From assembly GCF_002222055.1 (NCBI RefSeq), contig NZ_MUGS01000016.1, positions 1 to 64,000 on the forward strand: a stretch of 64,000 bases of DNA, in the 5' to 3' direction. Positions 25,693 through 32,842 of this stretch are shown piece by piece. The stretch's first letter is position 1, and each line of letters starts with the position of its first letter. The DNA comes from Flavobacterium araucananum. GTDB taxonomy: Bacteria > Bacteroidota > Bacteroidia > Flavobacteriales > Flavobacteriaceae. Both the position numbers and the translations under genes were made by a program. A model generated the notes under the pieces. It ran no database searches. It was not told the origin of the DNA and worked only from the letters and a program-made list of their open reading frames with translations.

Positions 25693-26199
25693 TTATTCGT
25701 TGATAACCGTAATGCCATTGTTTAGTTCATCAATAATGTTTTGGTTTGGTTCTATTGCTTCGGCTTGAGCGCCGTATTGTATTTGTATAGAACCACCTTT
25801 TCCGTTGTATATAAAACCTTGGTATTTATACAGGTAATCATTATAATCTAACTCGCAGGTATAATAGTTTACAGTGATATCGTTAATTTTCTTTTTAGTT
25901 ATTTTAAGATTTTTAATTTTACCAAACTCTTTGTATTCCTCTTCGATCGTACTTTTTAAATTTTTATCGGTAATAAAATAATCATACTCGCTGAAATATG
26001 CGTTTATAAGATTGTACTTATCATGAAATTCAGCATCCCATGATGATGGTTCAGTGCTTTTTATCCAATGATCCGGATTGTACTTAATTTGATAAATTTC
26101 TTTTCTGCTAATGTAAGTTTCTGACTTTGAGTCACTTTTTTTTTGTCCCGTCATAGCAAAGCTTGATAGAACAAAAAGAAAAATTAATTTTTTTACCAT
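25693..26199 (-). CDS. hypothetical exported protein
   Basis: A 168-residue protein with a signal peptide (KLIFLFVLSSFAMTGQ). The mature part begins with many Lys/Ser residues and then a mixed alpha/beta fold resembling small PsbP/YcnI-like sequences: YQIKYNPDHWIKSTEP, SEYDYFITDKNLKS and VNYYTCELDYNDYLYKYQGFI. I recognise no catalytic motif. It is alone between a terminator and the TetX-like gene's 3' end. Confidence 0.75.
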   Translation of the reverse strand: MVKKLIFLFVLSSFAMTGQKKSDSKSETYISRKEIYQIKYNPDHWIKSTEPSSWDAEFHDKYNLINAYFSEYDYFITDKNLKSTIEEEYKEFGKIKNLKITKKKINDITVNYYTCELDYNDYLYKYQGFIYNGKGGSIQIQYGAQAEAIEPNQNIIDELNNGITVINE

Positions 26200-26335
26200 T
26201 GTATATTATTTAAGTATTTCTTTTAAATTTAGAAGTTATCTAAAAGCTAAAATATTAAAATAAAAATGGACTAACGATAAAAATAGTAGTTGTTTTTTTT
26301 CAAAAATTAGAATCCGTTTTAGCAATCGGATGAAG

Positions 26336-27481
26336 TTAAATCCCACCGCGACTATTTAGAATTTTTTCGGTTGTAACATTAGAATGCAGTAGTTTCTCCA
26401 TTTGATACGTGGTGCGTTGCGCTTCTAAAGCATAACCAAACATTTTTTGTTCATAATCGTCAATTGCATCCTGAATACTTGTAAACGTTCCGCTTGTCAG
26501 ATTCTCCGTTAGTTGATACGCATCCATTAAACCCATGTTTACACCTTCGCCTGCAAATGGTGGCATCAAGTGCGCTGCATCGCCAACAAGAGTAAGGTCT
26601 GAATGTTTTTTCCAGGGCTCTTCTAAAGAAAATAAACGCAAGGGTAAACCTGAAAAATCTGTTGCAACGTTAAAAAAGTTTTTATAATCTTCTCCCCAAT
26701 TTTTGAATTTTTCATTCAAAAATATCCTTATAAAATCATTGTTTTCAAAATCAAGACTGTTTTCTAAAATCCATTTTTCATTTGCTTTAAACGAAACTCC
26801 AAAATGTACAGAACCGTCGCGTAAAGTATGTGTATAGAACATTTTTTCTTCCCCCATTGCCATTACATTTCCATTACCATATTTAAGCTTAAACGCAGGA
26901 TAATCAAGTTCCGGATTTTCAATTTCTCCCTGAATAATATACGTTCCGGAAAGTTGAGGTTCTTGGTCCGTAACAAATTTTCTGGCGTTTGATCTTCCTC
27001 CATTTGCAACAATAACAAAATCTGCGGTTGTTTTAGAACCATTTTTAAATTCTAAATGATATTGTCTGTCCACTTTTTCAATTTCGGTCAATTGGCTGTC
27101 CCATATTACAGTATTTTCCTGTAGATTTTCGAGCATCATTTTTCTCAAATCATTTCGGTCTATTTCAGGTCTTTGATAGCCATTTTCTTCAGTTGGCATT
27201 TCGTCCGAAGTTATATTTCCGTGCATATCTGCCATTTTCTCGCCCGTTGGTCTTGCATAGCGATAAAACTCCTGCATTAAATTTGCTTTTTGTATTGCTT
27301 TTTGTCCAGAATCAGAATGTATGTCCAATGTTCCGCCCGAAGTTCTCGCCTGAGCATTTAGATCTCTTTCGTAAACAGTTACATCGGCACCATTTATTTG
27401 TAAAATTCGGGCTGTTGTTAAACCAACGGGTCCGCCGCCAATAATGACGATTTTTTTGTTTGTTAGTATTGAATTGCTCAT
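26336..27481 (-). CDS. TetX-like FAD-dependent monooxygenase
   Basis: A 381-residue class A flavin monooxygenase. The nucleotide fold is VIIGGGPVGLT at 12-22 with YERD at 37-40; RNDLR (Arg113) and GDAAHLMPPFAGEGVN (from 300) bind FAD. Length and colinear motifs (GGTLD, TVIWD, ANGG, RKFVTD, HFGVSFK) match tetracycline destructase Tet(X). From memory of Tet(X), the substrate residues Gln192 and His234 correspond to Gln184 and His226 here, while Arg213 is replaced (GNVMA). Tetracycline inactivation is therefore possible but unproven. A TetR-type regulator gene lies directly upstream on the same strand. Confidence 0.85.
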   Translation of the reverse strand: MSNSILTNKKIVIIGGGPVGLTTARILQINGADVTVYERDLNAQARTSGGTLDIHSDSGQKAIQKANLMQEFYRYARPTGEKMADMHGNITSDEMPTEENGYQRPEIDRNDLRKMMLENLQENTVIWDSQLTEIEKVDRQYHLEFKNGSKTTADFVIVANGGRSNARKFVTDQEPQLSGTYIIQGEIENPELDYPAFKLKYGNGNVMAMGEEKMFYTHTLRDGSVHFGVSFKANEKWILENSLDFENNDFIRIFLNEKFKNWGEDYKNFFNVATDFSGLPLRLFSLEEPWKKHSDLTLVGDAAHLMPPFAGEGVNMGLMDAYQLTENLTSGTFTSIQDAIDDYEQKMFGYALEAQRTTYQMEKLLHSNVTTEKILNSRGGI

Positions 27482-27547
27482 TGTATTTTTTTTAATTGAT
27501 ATATAGTAGAAGTAGTTTCTTAATTTGAAGTTGCTATTGTTTTAGTA

Positions 27548-28138
27548 TTAAGGCGTAAGTGCTTTTATGACCAGATTAAAGGCTTCATCGCTTATTTTTT
27601 TGGTAAAGACAAAAGGTTTTCCAGACATTGATTTTCCTTCTCTGTGAAGTTCTAAAAGAGAATAAAGTGATCCGTAAGCAATACTCCAGAAAACTTCGAA
27701 TGTAATAGGCAAGAGCTCTTTTTTTTCAATTGCAGTGGTAATGAATTTGCTCATTTGTTCTTTGAAATCTGTCGTAATTTCGGCTAAAATTGCATCGCCA
27801 TAAGTAGAGTGTTTCAGGAGTTCAAGACATTTGGTTTCCAGTACGAAGTCGAGCGTATATCTTGATCGGTTTTCCCATTGGTTTCTTAAACCATCAATAA
27901 AAGACATCTCTGACGAAAATCCAACTAACATTTCTTTAAAGAATTTTTTACCAATATCAATTCCAATTTTACGAATAAGATCTTCTTTATCCGAATAATA
28001 AATATAAAGTGTAGCAACCGAAACACCACTTTCTTTAGCCAGTCGGTTCATTCCAAAACCTTCTACACCTTGTGAAACCAGCATTTCGAGTGCTTTTTGT
28101 TTTACAATTACTTCCTTATTAATATCTCTTGTTCTCAT
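27548..28138 (-). CDS. TetR/AcrR family regulator
   Basis: A 196-residue one-component repressor. The N-terminal HTH (about 1-55) reads KQKALEMLVSQGVEGFGMNRLAKESGVSVATLYIYYSDKEDLI, the usual TetR pattern. The ligand domain follows, with NQWENRSRYTLDF and ALYGSLYSL-like helices of the AcrR type. It is 66 bp upstream of the TetX-like gene on the same strand, so the two may be one transcript controlled by this protein. No clear palindromic operator was found in 28.14-28.20 kb. Confidence 0.9.
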   Translation of the reverse strand: MRTRDINKEVIVKQKALEMLVSQGVEGFGMNRLAKESGVSVATLYIYYSDKEDLIRKIGIDIGKKFFKEMLVGFSSEMSFIDGLRNQWENRSRYTLDFVLETKCLELLKHSTYGDAILAEITTDFKEQMSKFITTAIEKKELLPITFEVFWSIAYGSLYSLLELHREGKSMSGKPFVFTKKISDEAFNLVIKALTP

Positions 28139-28508
28139 AATTCAAATTAATTATGATGCAAATATATTAATAATAAATGAACGTTCGCTTATTTATTAAG
28201 AAAAGTTTAAAAAGTTTAAAAAGTTTTAAAGGTGTAAAGATGCAAAGGGACAAAGGTTTAATGTAGAGACGCACAGCAGTGCGTCTTACTCAATGTAGAT
28301 ATATTTGAGTTTTAATAAAAAAAATTAAATTTCATTATTGAATAGCTTCCAGCTTTAGCTGGAAAGGGCAGAGTTGAGGTAAGAAAATGGCTTTAGCCAA
28401 ATTGCTTTTTTACGATTTATCTTAACGCCCAAATTTGGTATAAAAAAAAACTGCTTTTACTAATTCGTCAAAATTGTAAGAGCAGCTTTTTGTCGGAAAA
28501 TAATATTT
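28139..28508. repeat. repeat-filled spacer: GAGACGCAC hairpin and GGCTTTAGCC-family copy
   Basis: No gene is visible. It contains AAAGTTTAAAAAG direct repeats (about 28200-28230), the hairpin AGACGCAC-AGCA-GTGCGTCT (28267-28286), a CCAGCTTTAGCTGG palindrome (28349-28362) with ATGGCTTTAGCC further on, and the terminator at its right end. The GAGACGCAC hairpin recurs in degraded form at 38.01 kb. Confidence 0.6.
28442..28488 (-). terminator. terminator of the L,D-transpeptidase gene
   Basis: The stem CTGCTTTTAC/GTAAGAGCAG (one mismatch) is followed on the minus strand by nine T residues. It lies about 20 bp after the stop codon. Confidence 0.7.
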
Positions 28509-29390
28509 TTAAGGAGTTGCAGTTGGTTCTGCTTCTCTAACTTTTTGATTTTCTAAGATCTTTTGTATAAAGGGTTTGGATTGTGTCTCTATTTCGGTTT
28601 CAGAAATATCTAGTACCTTTGGATCTTTGGTTAATTTGAGCCATGGTTTTGGCGCGTCAAAATTATAACTTCCAAAAACAATTACCGGAGTTCCTTTTAC
28701 TTTTACATTTTCTTTATCTTTCAGGATCCATTCATCAGCAAATTTATAAAGGTATTTGGCGTCATTTTCTTGTAATCTTAAACAAGAATGTGAGGCAGGG
28801 TATCCAGGCAGTGCATATTCATGAAAACCGACACCCAATTTATTTTCGATATTAAAATTCCACTTCAAGTCCCATTCGTCATTAAAAGTACTCGTTGTTT
28901 TTTCGGCTTTCCAGTTCGTAAAAAATAAACCGGTTGGAGTAGGGTCTTTTTTTCTTCCCATATTGGTTGGGCCTGTATAAACTAATTCGCCATTTTCGTA
29001 CGCAGCAAAGGCCTGAGCAGGATAAGAGAAAATGATAACCTTCGATACTTCTTCTAAAGCTGTTACATGCAAAGGAAATGGAAGATAATACACAATATCA
29101 CCACTAAAATCTGCCGGAATGACAACGGAGTCTAATTTAATAAAATTTGCTTTATCGGTTCTGTTTATAGCATAAGCAATACGAAGTTTAGTACTGTAAG
29201 ATCCATTTGTTTTTAGCCATTCTTTGGTTTTTTCAAAATGGTACGAAACAGATTTCGGCTTTGTATGTTCTATTGTTTTTTTTGGTTTTACTTTTTCTTT
29301 AGTTTCGGTAGAATCACTTTTTTTACAAGATCCTAATAAAGCTAAAATTAAAAGAAGTAAGATATTTGATGTGTAGTATAACTTTTTCAT
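28509..29390 (-). CDS. L,D-transpeptidase (YkuD) lipoprotein
   Basis: A 293-residue periplasmic lipoprotein (ILLLLILALLGSCKK, lipobox Cys about 22). The YkuD domain spans roughly 105-235. The catalytic motif is HEYALPGYPASHSCLRL, with the nucleophilic Cys in SHSCLR. Family members cross-link peptidoglycan between meso-diaminopimelate residues or attach proteins to it. A C-terminal tail of about 55 residues is unassigned. It is monocistronic. Confidence 0.9.
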   Translation of the reverse strand: MKKLYYTSNILLLLILALLGSCKKSDSTETKEKVKPKKTIEHTKPKSVSYHFEKTKEWLKTNGSYSTKLRIAYAINRTDKANFIKLDSVVIPADFSGDIVYYLPFPLHVTALEEVSKVIIFSYPAQAFAAYENGELVYTGPTNMGRKKDPTPTGLFFTNWKAEKTTSTFNDEWDLKWNFNIENKLGVGFHEYALPGYPASHSCLRLQENDAKYLYKFADEWILKDKENVKVKGTPVIVFGSYNFDAPKPWLKLTKDPKVLDISETEIETQSKPFIQKILENQKVREAEPTATP

Positions 29391-29539
29391 AAAACTGGTT
29401 TTTTTAGTATTGTAAAGTTATTTTAATCATCGCAAAAAATGTTTACACAATTTTTTGAATTGTTTATTTGATTTTCATTCCTTTATAGATAATTTATCTA
29501 AAATCAATTTAAAAAGTTCAAGCAGAGATTTTAAAGTAC

Positions 29540-30121
29540 CTATATAAGGTCTTTTATTTTAGCATGTTGCAACAATAAGATCGTTTTAGCATCTGTAATT
29601 TCTCCGGATTCAATCATGTCGTACGCCTGATCAAAAGTAAATTCAAGAACTTCAATATTTTCCTGCTCAGCATCTAATCCGCCACCATCATTTACTTTCA
29701 TGGTTTCGTCATATTCTCCAACAAATAGATACAAAATCTCTGTAACAGATCCTGGCGACATATAGGTTTCTATAACTTTTTGAACTTTTTTTAAACGGTA
29801 ACCTGTTTCTTCTTCGGTTTCACGAATTACAGCTTGTTCGGCATTATCATGATCCAGAAGACCTGCGCAAACCTCAATCATCATTCCGGTTTTATTTCCG
29901 TTAAGATATGTTGGCAAACGAAATTGCCTGGTCAGGATAACGGTTTTTTTGCTTGAATTATACAACAGTATGGCTGCTCCGTTACCACGGTCGTATACTT
30001 CTCGAATATGAGATTCTACTTTACCGTCTTTTTTTTGGTAGTCAAAAGTTACTTTGTTTAGTAGGTACCAATTGTCAGATAATAATTTAGTATCGGTAAT
30101 TTTAATTTCTGGATTTTTCAT
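29540..30121 (-). CDS. nudK: Nudix hydrolase, NudK-like
   Basis: A 193-residue Nudix enzyme. The Nudix core lies in GLLDHDNAEQAVIRE followed by TEEETGY, giving the REx2EExG signature. ILTRQFRLPTYLNGN and PGSVTEILYLFVGEY are typical of the GDP-mannose pyrophosphatase NudK/ADP-ribose pyrophosphatase branch. I start at MKNPEIKI; an ATG at 30139 is open but lies at the end of the purA terminator's T tract. The gene follows purA on the same strand but is separated from it by that terminator. Confidence 0.85.
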   Translation of the reverse strand: MKNPEIKITDTKLLSDNWYLLNKVTFDYQKKDGKVESHIREVYDRGNGAAILLYNSSKKTVILTRQFRLPTYLNGNKTGMMIEVCAGLLDHDNAEQAVIRETEEETGYRLKKVQKVIETYMSPGSVTEILYLFVGEYDETMKVNDGGGLDAEQENIEVLEFTFDQAYDMIESGEITDAKTILLLQHAKIKDLI

Positions 30122-30139
30122 AAGAAAAAAGTTTTGCAT

Positions 30140-30170
30140 AAAAAAAACGCTCTGGTTATCAGAGCGTTTA
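30140..30170 (-). terminator. terminator of purA
   Basis: The 10-base stem AAACGCTCTG/CAGAGCGTTT around GTTAT is followed on the minus strand by TTTTTTT. It lies eight bases after the purA stop codon and directly before the nudK-like gene. Confidence 0.75.
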
Positions 30171-30176
30171 GAGTTG

Positions 30177-31448
30177 TTATTTTGTTATTGTTTGTTTTCT
30201 GTCTGGCCCAACTGATACAATTTTAATTGGCACTCCAACTTCTTTTTCAATAAACTCAATATATTCTTTTAGCTCAACAGGCAATTGCTCATAAGTAGTC
30301 AATCCTGTTAAGTCTGCTTTCCATCCTTTAAATTCTTTATAGACAGGAGTTACGTTTTCCGGCTCGATGTTATAAGGAAAGTGAGAGATATTTTGTCCTT
30401 TATAGTTGTATTCTGTACAAACTTTCAGTGTTTCGAATCCTGAAAGAACGTCGCCTTTCATCATCATTAATTGTGTAACTCCGTTTACCTGAACAGCATA
30501 TTTTAACGCTACAAGGTCTAACCATCCACAACGTCTTTGTCTTCCTGTAACAGATCCAAATTCGTTTCCAACTCTTGCCATAGTAGCACCAACTTCGTCA
30601 AAAAGTTCAGTCGGGAAAGGTCCGCTACCAACACGGGTAACATAAGCTTTAAAAATTCCGTAAACCTCTTTGATTTTGTTAGGCGCAATTCCTAAACCTG
30701 TACAAGCTCCGGCAGCAGTAGTATTTGATGAAGTTACAAAAGGATAAGTTCCAAAGTCAACATCTAATAATGAACCTTGTGCTCCCTCGCATAAAATAGA
30801 TTTACCTGCTTTTTGAGCCTGGTAGATATATTCTTCACTGTCAATAAAATCTAATTTTTTTAATTCTTCGATAGCTTCAAAAAACTCTTTTTCAAGTTCA
30901 GCTAAGTTGTATTGAATGGCAACATCATAAAAAGCAATCATTGCTTCATGTTTGTCGGCCAATGCTCTGTAACGTTCTTTAAAATCTTCTAATTCGATAT
31001 CTCCAACACGTAAACCGTTTCTACCGGTTTTGTCCATATAGGTAGGACCAATTCCTTTAAGTGTAGAACCAATTTTTGCTTTTCCTTTTGATGCTTCAGA
31101 TGCAGCATCAAGTAAACGGTGTGTAGGTAAAATTAAATGTGCTTTTCTTGAAATGATCAGTTTACTTTTGATATCAAGGTTAAATTTGGCTAAACCTTCA
31201 ATTTCTTTTTGAAAAACTACCGGATCTATTACAACACCATTACCAATGATGTTTATTGATTTTTTATGAAAAATTCCAGAAGGAATGGTTCTAAGAACGT
31301 GTTTAATTCCGTCAAATTCTAATGTATGTCCTGCGTTTGGTCCTCCTTGAAAACGTGCAATAATGTCATAATTAGAGGTAAGAACGTCTACAATTTTCCC
31401 TTTACCTTCATCTCCCCATTGTAATCCTAATAATAAATCTACGGTCAT
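30177..31448 (-). CDS. purA: adenylosuccinate synthase
   Basis: A 423-residue GTP-dependent enzyme joining IMP and aspartate on the way to AMP. The P-loop signature LLGLQWGDEGKGKIVD is at residues 5-20, followed by FQGGPNAGHTLEFDG. GSTLKGIGPTYMDKTGRNGLRVGD and TGRQRRCGWLD are the other standard segments. Length and motifs are complete. The fur-family gene lies 95 bp upstream on the same strand. Confidence 0.96.
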   Translation of the reverse strand: MTVDLLLGLQWGDEGKGKIVDVLTSNYDIIARFQGGPNAGHTLEFDGIKHVLRTIPSGIFHKKSINIIGNGVVIDPVVFQKEIEGLAKFNLDIKSKLIISRKAHLILPTHRLLDAASEASKGKAKIGSTLKGIGPTYMDKTGRNGLRVGDIELEDFKERYRALADKHEAMIAFYDVAIQYNLAELEKEFFEAIEELKKLDFIDSEEYIYQAQKAGKSILCEGAQGSLLDVDFGTYPFVTSSNTTAAGACTGLGIAPNKIKEVYGIFKAYVTRVGSGPFPTELFDEVGATMARVGNEFGSVTGRQRRCGWLDLVALKYAVQVNGVTQLMMMKGDVLSGFETLKVCTEYNYKGQNISHFPYNIEPENVTPVYKEFKGWKADLTGLTTYEQLPVELKEYIEFIEKEVGVPIKIVSVGPDRKQTITK

Positions 31449-31542
31449 TCTGTTTTAATTTGCGTTGAGGCAATTTGAGTTGCCCTACTGATTAATGTAG
31501 TTAATTTTCTTTTTTTTATTTTTAAAATAATGCGTTTCCGGA

Positions 31543-32001
31543 TTATTGTTTTTGCTTTTTGTTTCCGTAGAAATACAACGAATGATTGGTGATTTCAATA
31601 TCAAATATTTCTTCGATTGTTTTTTTGATGGTTTGAATTCTTGGATCGCAAAATTCGATTACCTCACCAGAGTCAGTCATGATAATATGATCATGCTGTT
31701 TATCAAAATATGATTTTTCGTAGTAAGCCTGATTTTGCCCAAATTGATGTTTTCTAACCAAAGCGCAGTCTAACAATAACTCGATCGTGTTGTATAATGT
31801 AGCTCTACTCACACGATAGTTCTTGTTTTTCATCTTGATATATAAGTTTTCTATGTCAAAATGCTCTTCGCTATCGTAAATTTCCTGAAGTATAGCATAA
31901 CGCTCAGGAGTTTTGCGATGCCCTTTTTGCTCAAGATACATTGTAAAAACATTTTTTACAATTTCTTGATTCCTAGTGTTGTCAGTTGAAATGAGTGTCA
32001 T
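31543..32001 (-). CDS. Fur family transcriptional regulator lacking the CxxC zinc pair
   Basis: A 152-residue dimeric DNA-binding protein. The winged HTH occupies about 20-80 ([25 protein letters not shown], then [13 protein letters not shown]). The regulatory metal region [15 protein letters not shown] has Met and Ser where typical Fur/PerR have the first CxxC, so structural zinc there is unlikely. It may sense peroxide or another metal. I start at ATG 32001 because the -7 box TATCTTTG overlaps the codon of an upstream TTG alternative (32010). It precedes purA. Confidence 0.88.
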   Translation of the reverse strand: MTLISTDNTRNQEIVKNVFTMYLEQKGHRKTPERYAILQEIYDSEEHFDIENLYIKMKNKNYRVSRATLYNTIELLLDCALVRKHQFGQNQAYYEKSYFDKQHDHIIMTDSGEVIEFCDPRIQTIKKTIEEIFDIEITNHSLYFYGNKKQKQ

Positions 32002-32007
32002 ATCCGG

Positions 32008-32015
32008 CAAAGATA
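32008..32015 (-). promoter_or_regulatory. -7 box TATCTTTG of the Fur-family gene
   Basis: On the minus strand TATCTTTG fits TAnnTTTG and ends only six bases before the ATG at 32001, implying a very short or absent leader. Confidence 0.45.
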
Positions 32016-32185
32016 AATTTTTATTTTTAATGAATAAAAGTTTCGGGTTTAAAGTTTAACGTTACTGTCTGTATTTGATTCGTAACAATGCATCAAATAC
32101 AGGCATTTACAACATTAAATTTTAAAAAATACAAATAAATTTAATTAACATAATTATTTTTATTTATGATAAAACTAACAATTCT

Positions 32186-32578
32186 TTACGTAGTTTTAGA
32201 CATATACATGTACCAATTCCATTCCCGGGTTTTTCCTTTGTCATCAGACATAGCCTGACTCCAGACAGGATTAAATAATCTTACGGTCATTTCTTCAAAA
32301 GGTTCTCCATCTAAAGTCGCCAGAAAATTATCTATATTACCTATCACGTTTAAAATCTTATACATTTCTTGTGTTGAAGGAAACTCAATCCATTCGGTAC
32401 AATTGGCAAATCTCTTTTTTAATTTTTTATTCAGAATAACTGATTTTCCCTGAAAAAAGTCAAAATCATCTTTTGAAGAAGATTAGGAAGCAACAATTAT
32501 AAGCGCTCCGTTTTCGTCAAAATTTACTTTTGGAATTTCTATTTCTAAGGAATCGTTTATCGTGAAAAAATATTTATA
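32186..32578 (-). pseudogene. remnant of an unidentified gene with an internal stop
   Basis: The minus strand carries about 130 codons of protein-like sequence ending in REWNWYMYMSKTT and TAA at 32186-32188. It is broken by an in-frame TAA at 32483-32485 and has no start codon: a TGA lies just upstream at 32579-32581. Recognisable stretches are DSLEIEIPKVNFDENGALI, EWIEFPSTQEMYKIL and VRLFNPVWSQAMSDDKGK. I do not recognise the family. The 5' end stops about 20 bp from a MITE-like element, which may have truncated it. Confidence 0.6.
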
Positions 32579-32597
32579 TCAATAATTTAAGTAAAAT

Positions 32598-32790
32598 AAC
32601 CCGTTGGGTGTAATTAATTTTAACACATAGAAACATAGACTCTGGCTTCTCAAAAAAGGCGTTTCACTTAGTTAAAATGCACAGAGCTTGGCTATGTGAA
32701 ATAAATGTGTTTTTCTTGTATTCTTTTTTATGTATAAAATCTATGTTTCTATGTGTTAAAAAAAATATTTAATAACACACCCAACGGGTT
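32598..32790. mobile_element. MITE-like element with perfect 14-bp terminal inverted repeats
   Basis: The 193-bp element starts AACCCGTTGGGTGT (32598-32611) and ends ACACCCAACGGGTT (32777-32790), exact inverse complements. Inside, TAACACATAGAAACATAG (about 32620) and CTATGTTTCTATGTGTTA (32741-32758) form a second inverse pair. There is no ORF. A second, diverged copy lies at 53767-53984 and a half copy at 39437-39460. It has the form of a non-autonomous element; target duplication is not obvious. Confidence 0.65.
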
Positions 32791-32842
32791 AAAATATTCA
32801 CAATGTGGTATTCTCCTTTTGACTTTAAGACTTTAAACTGAT

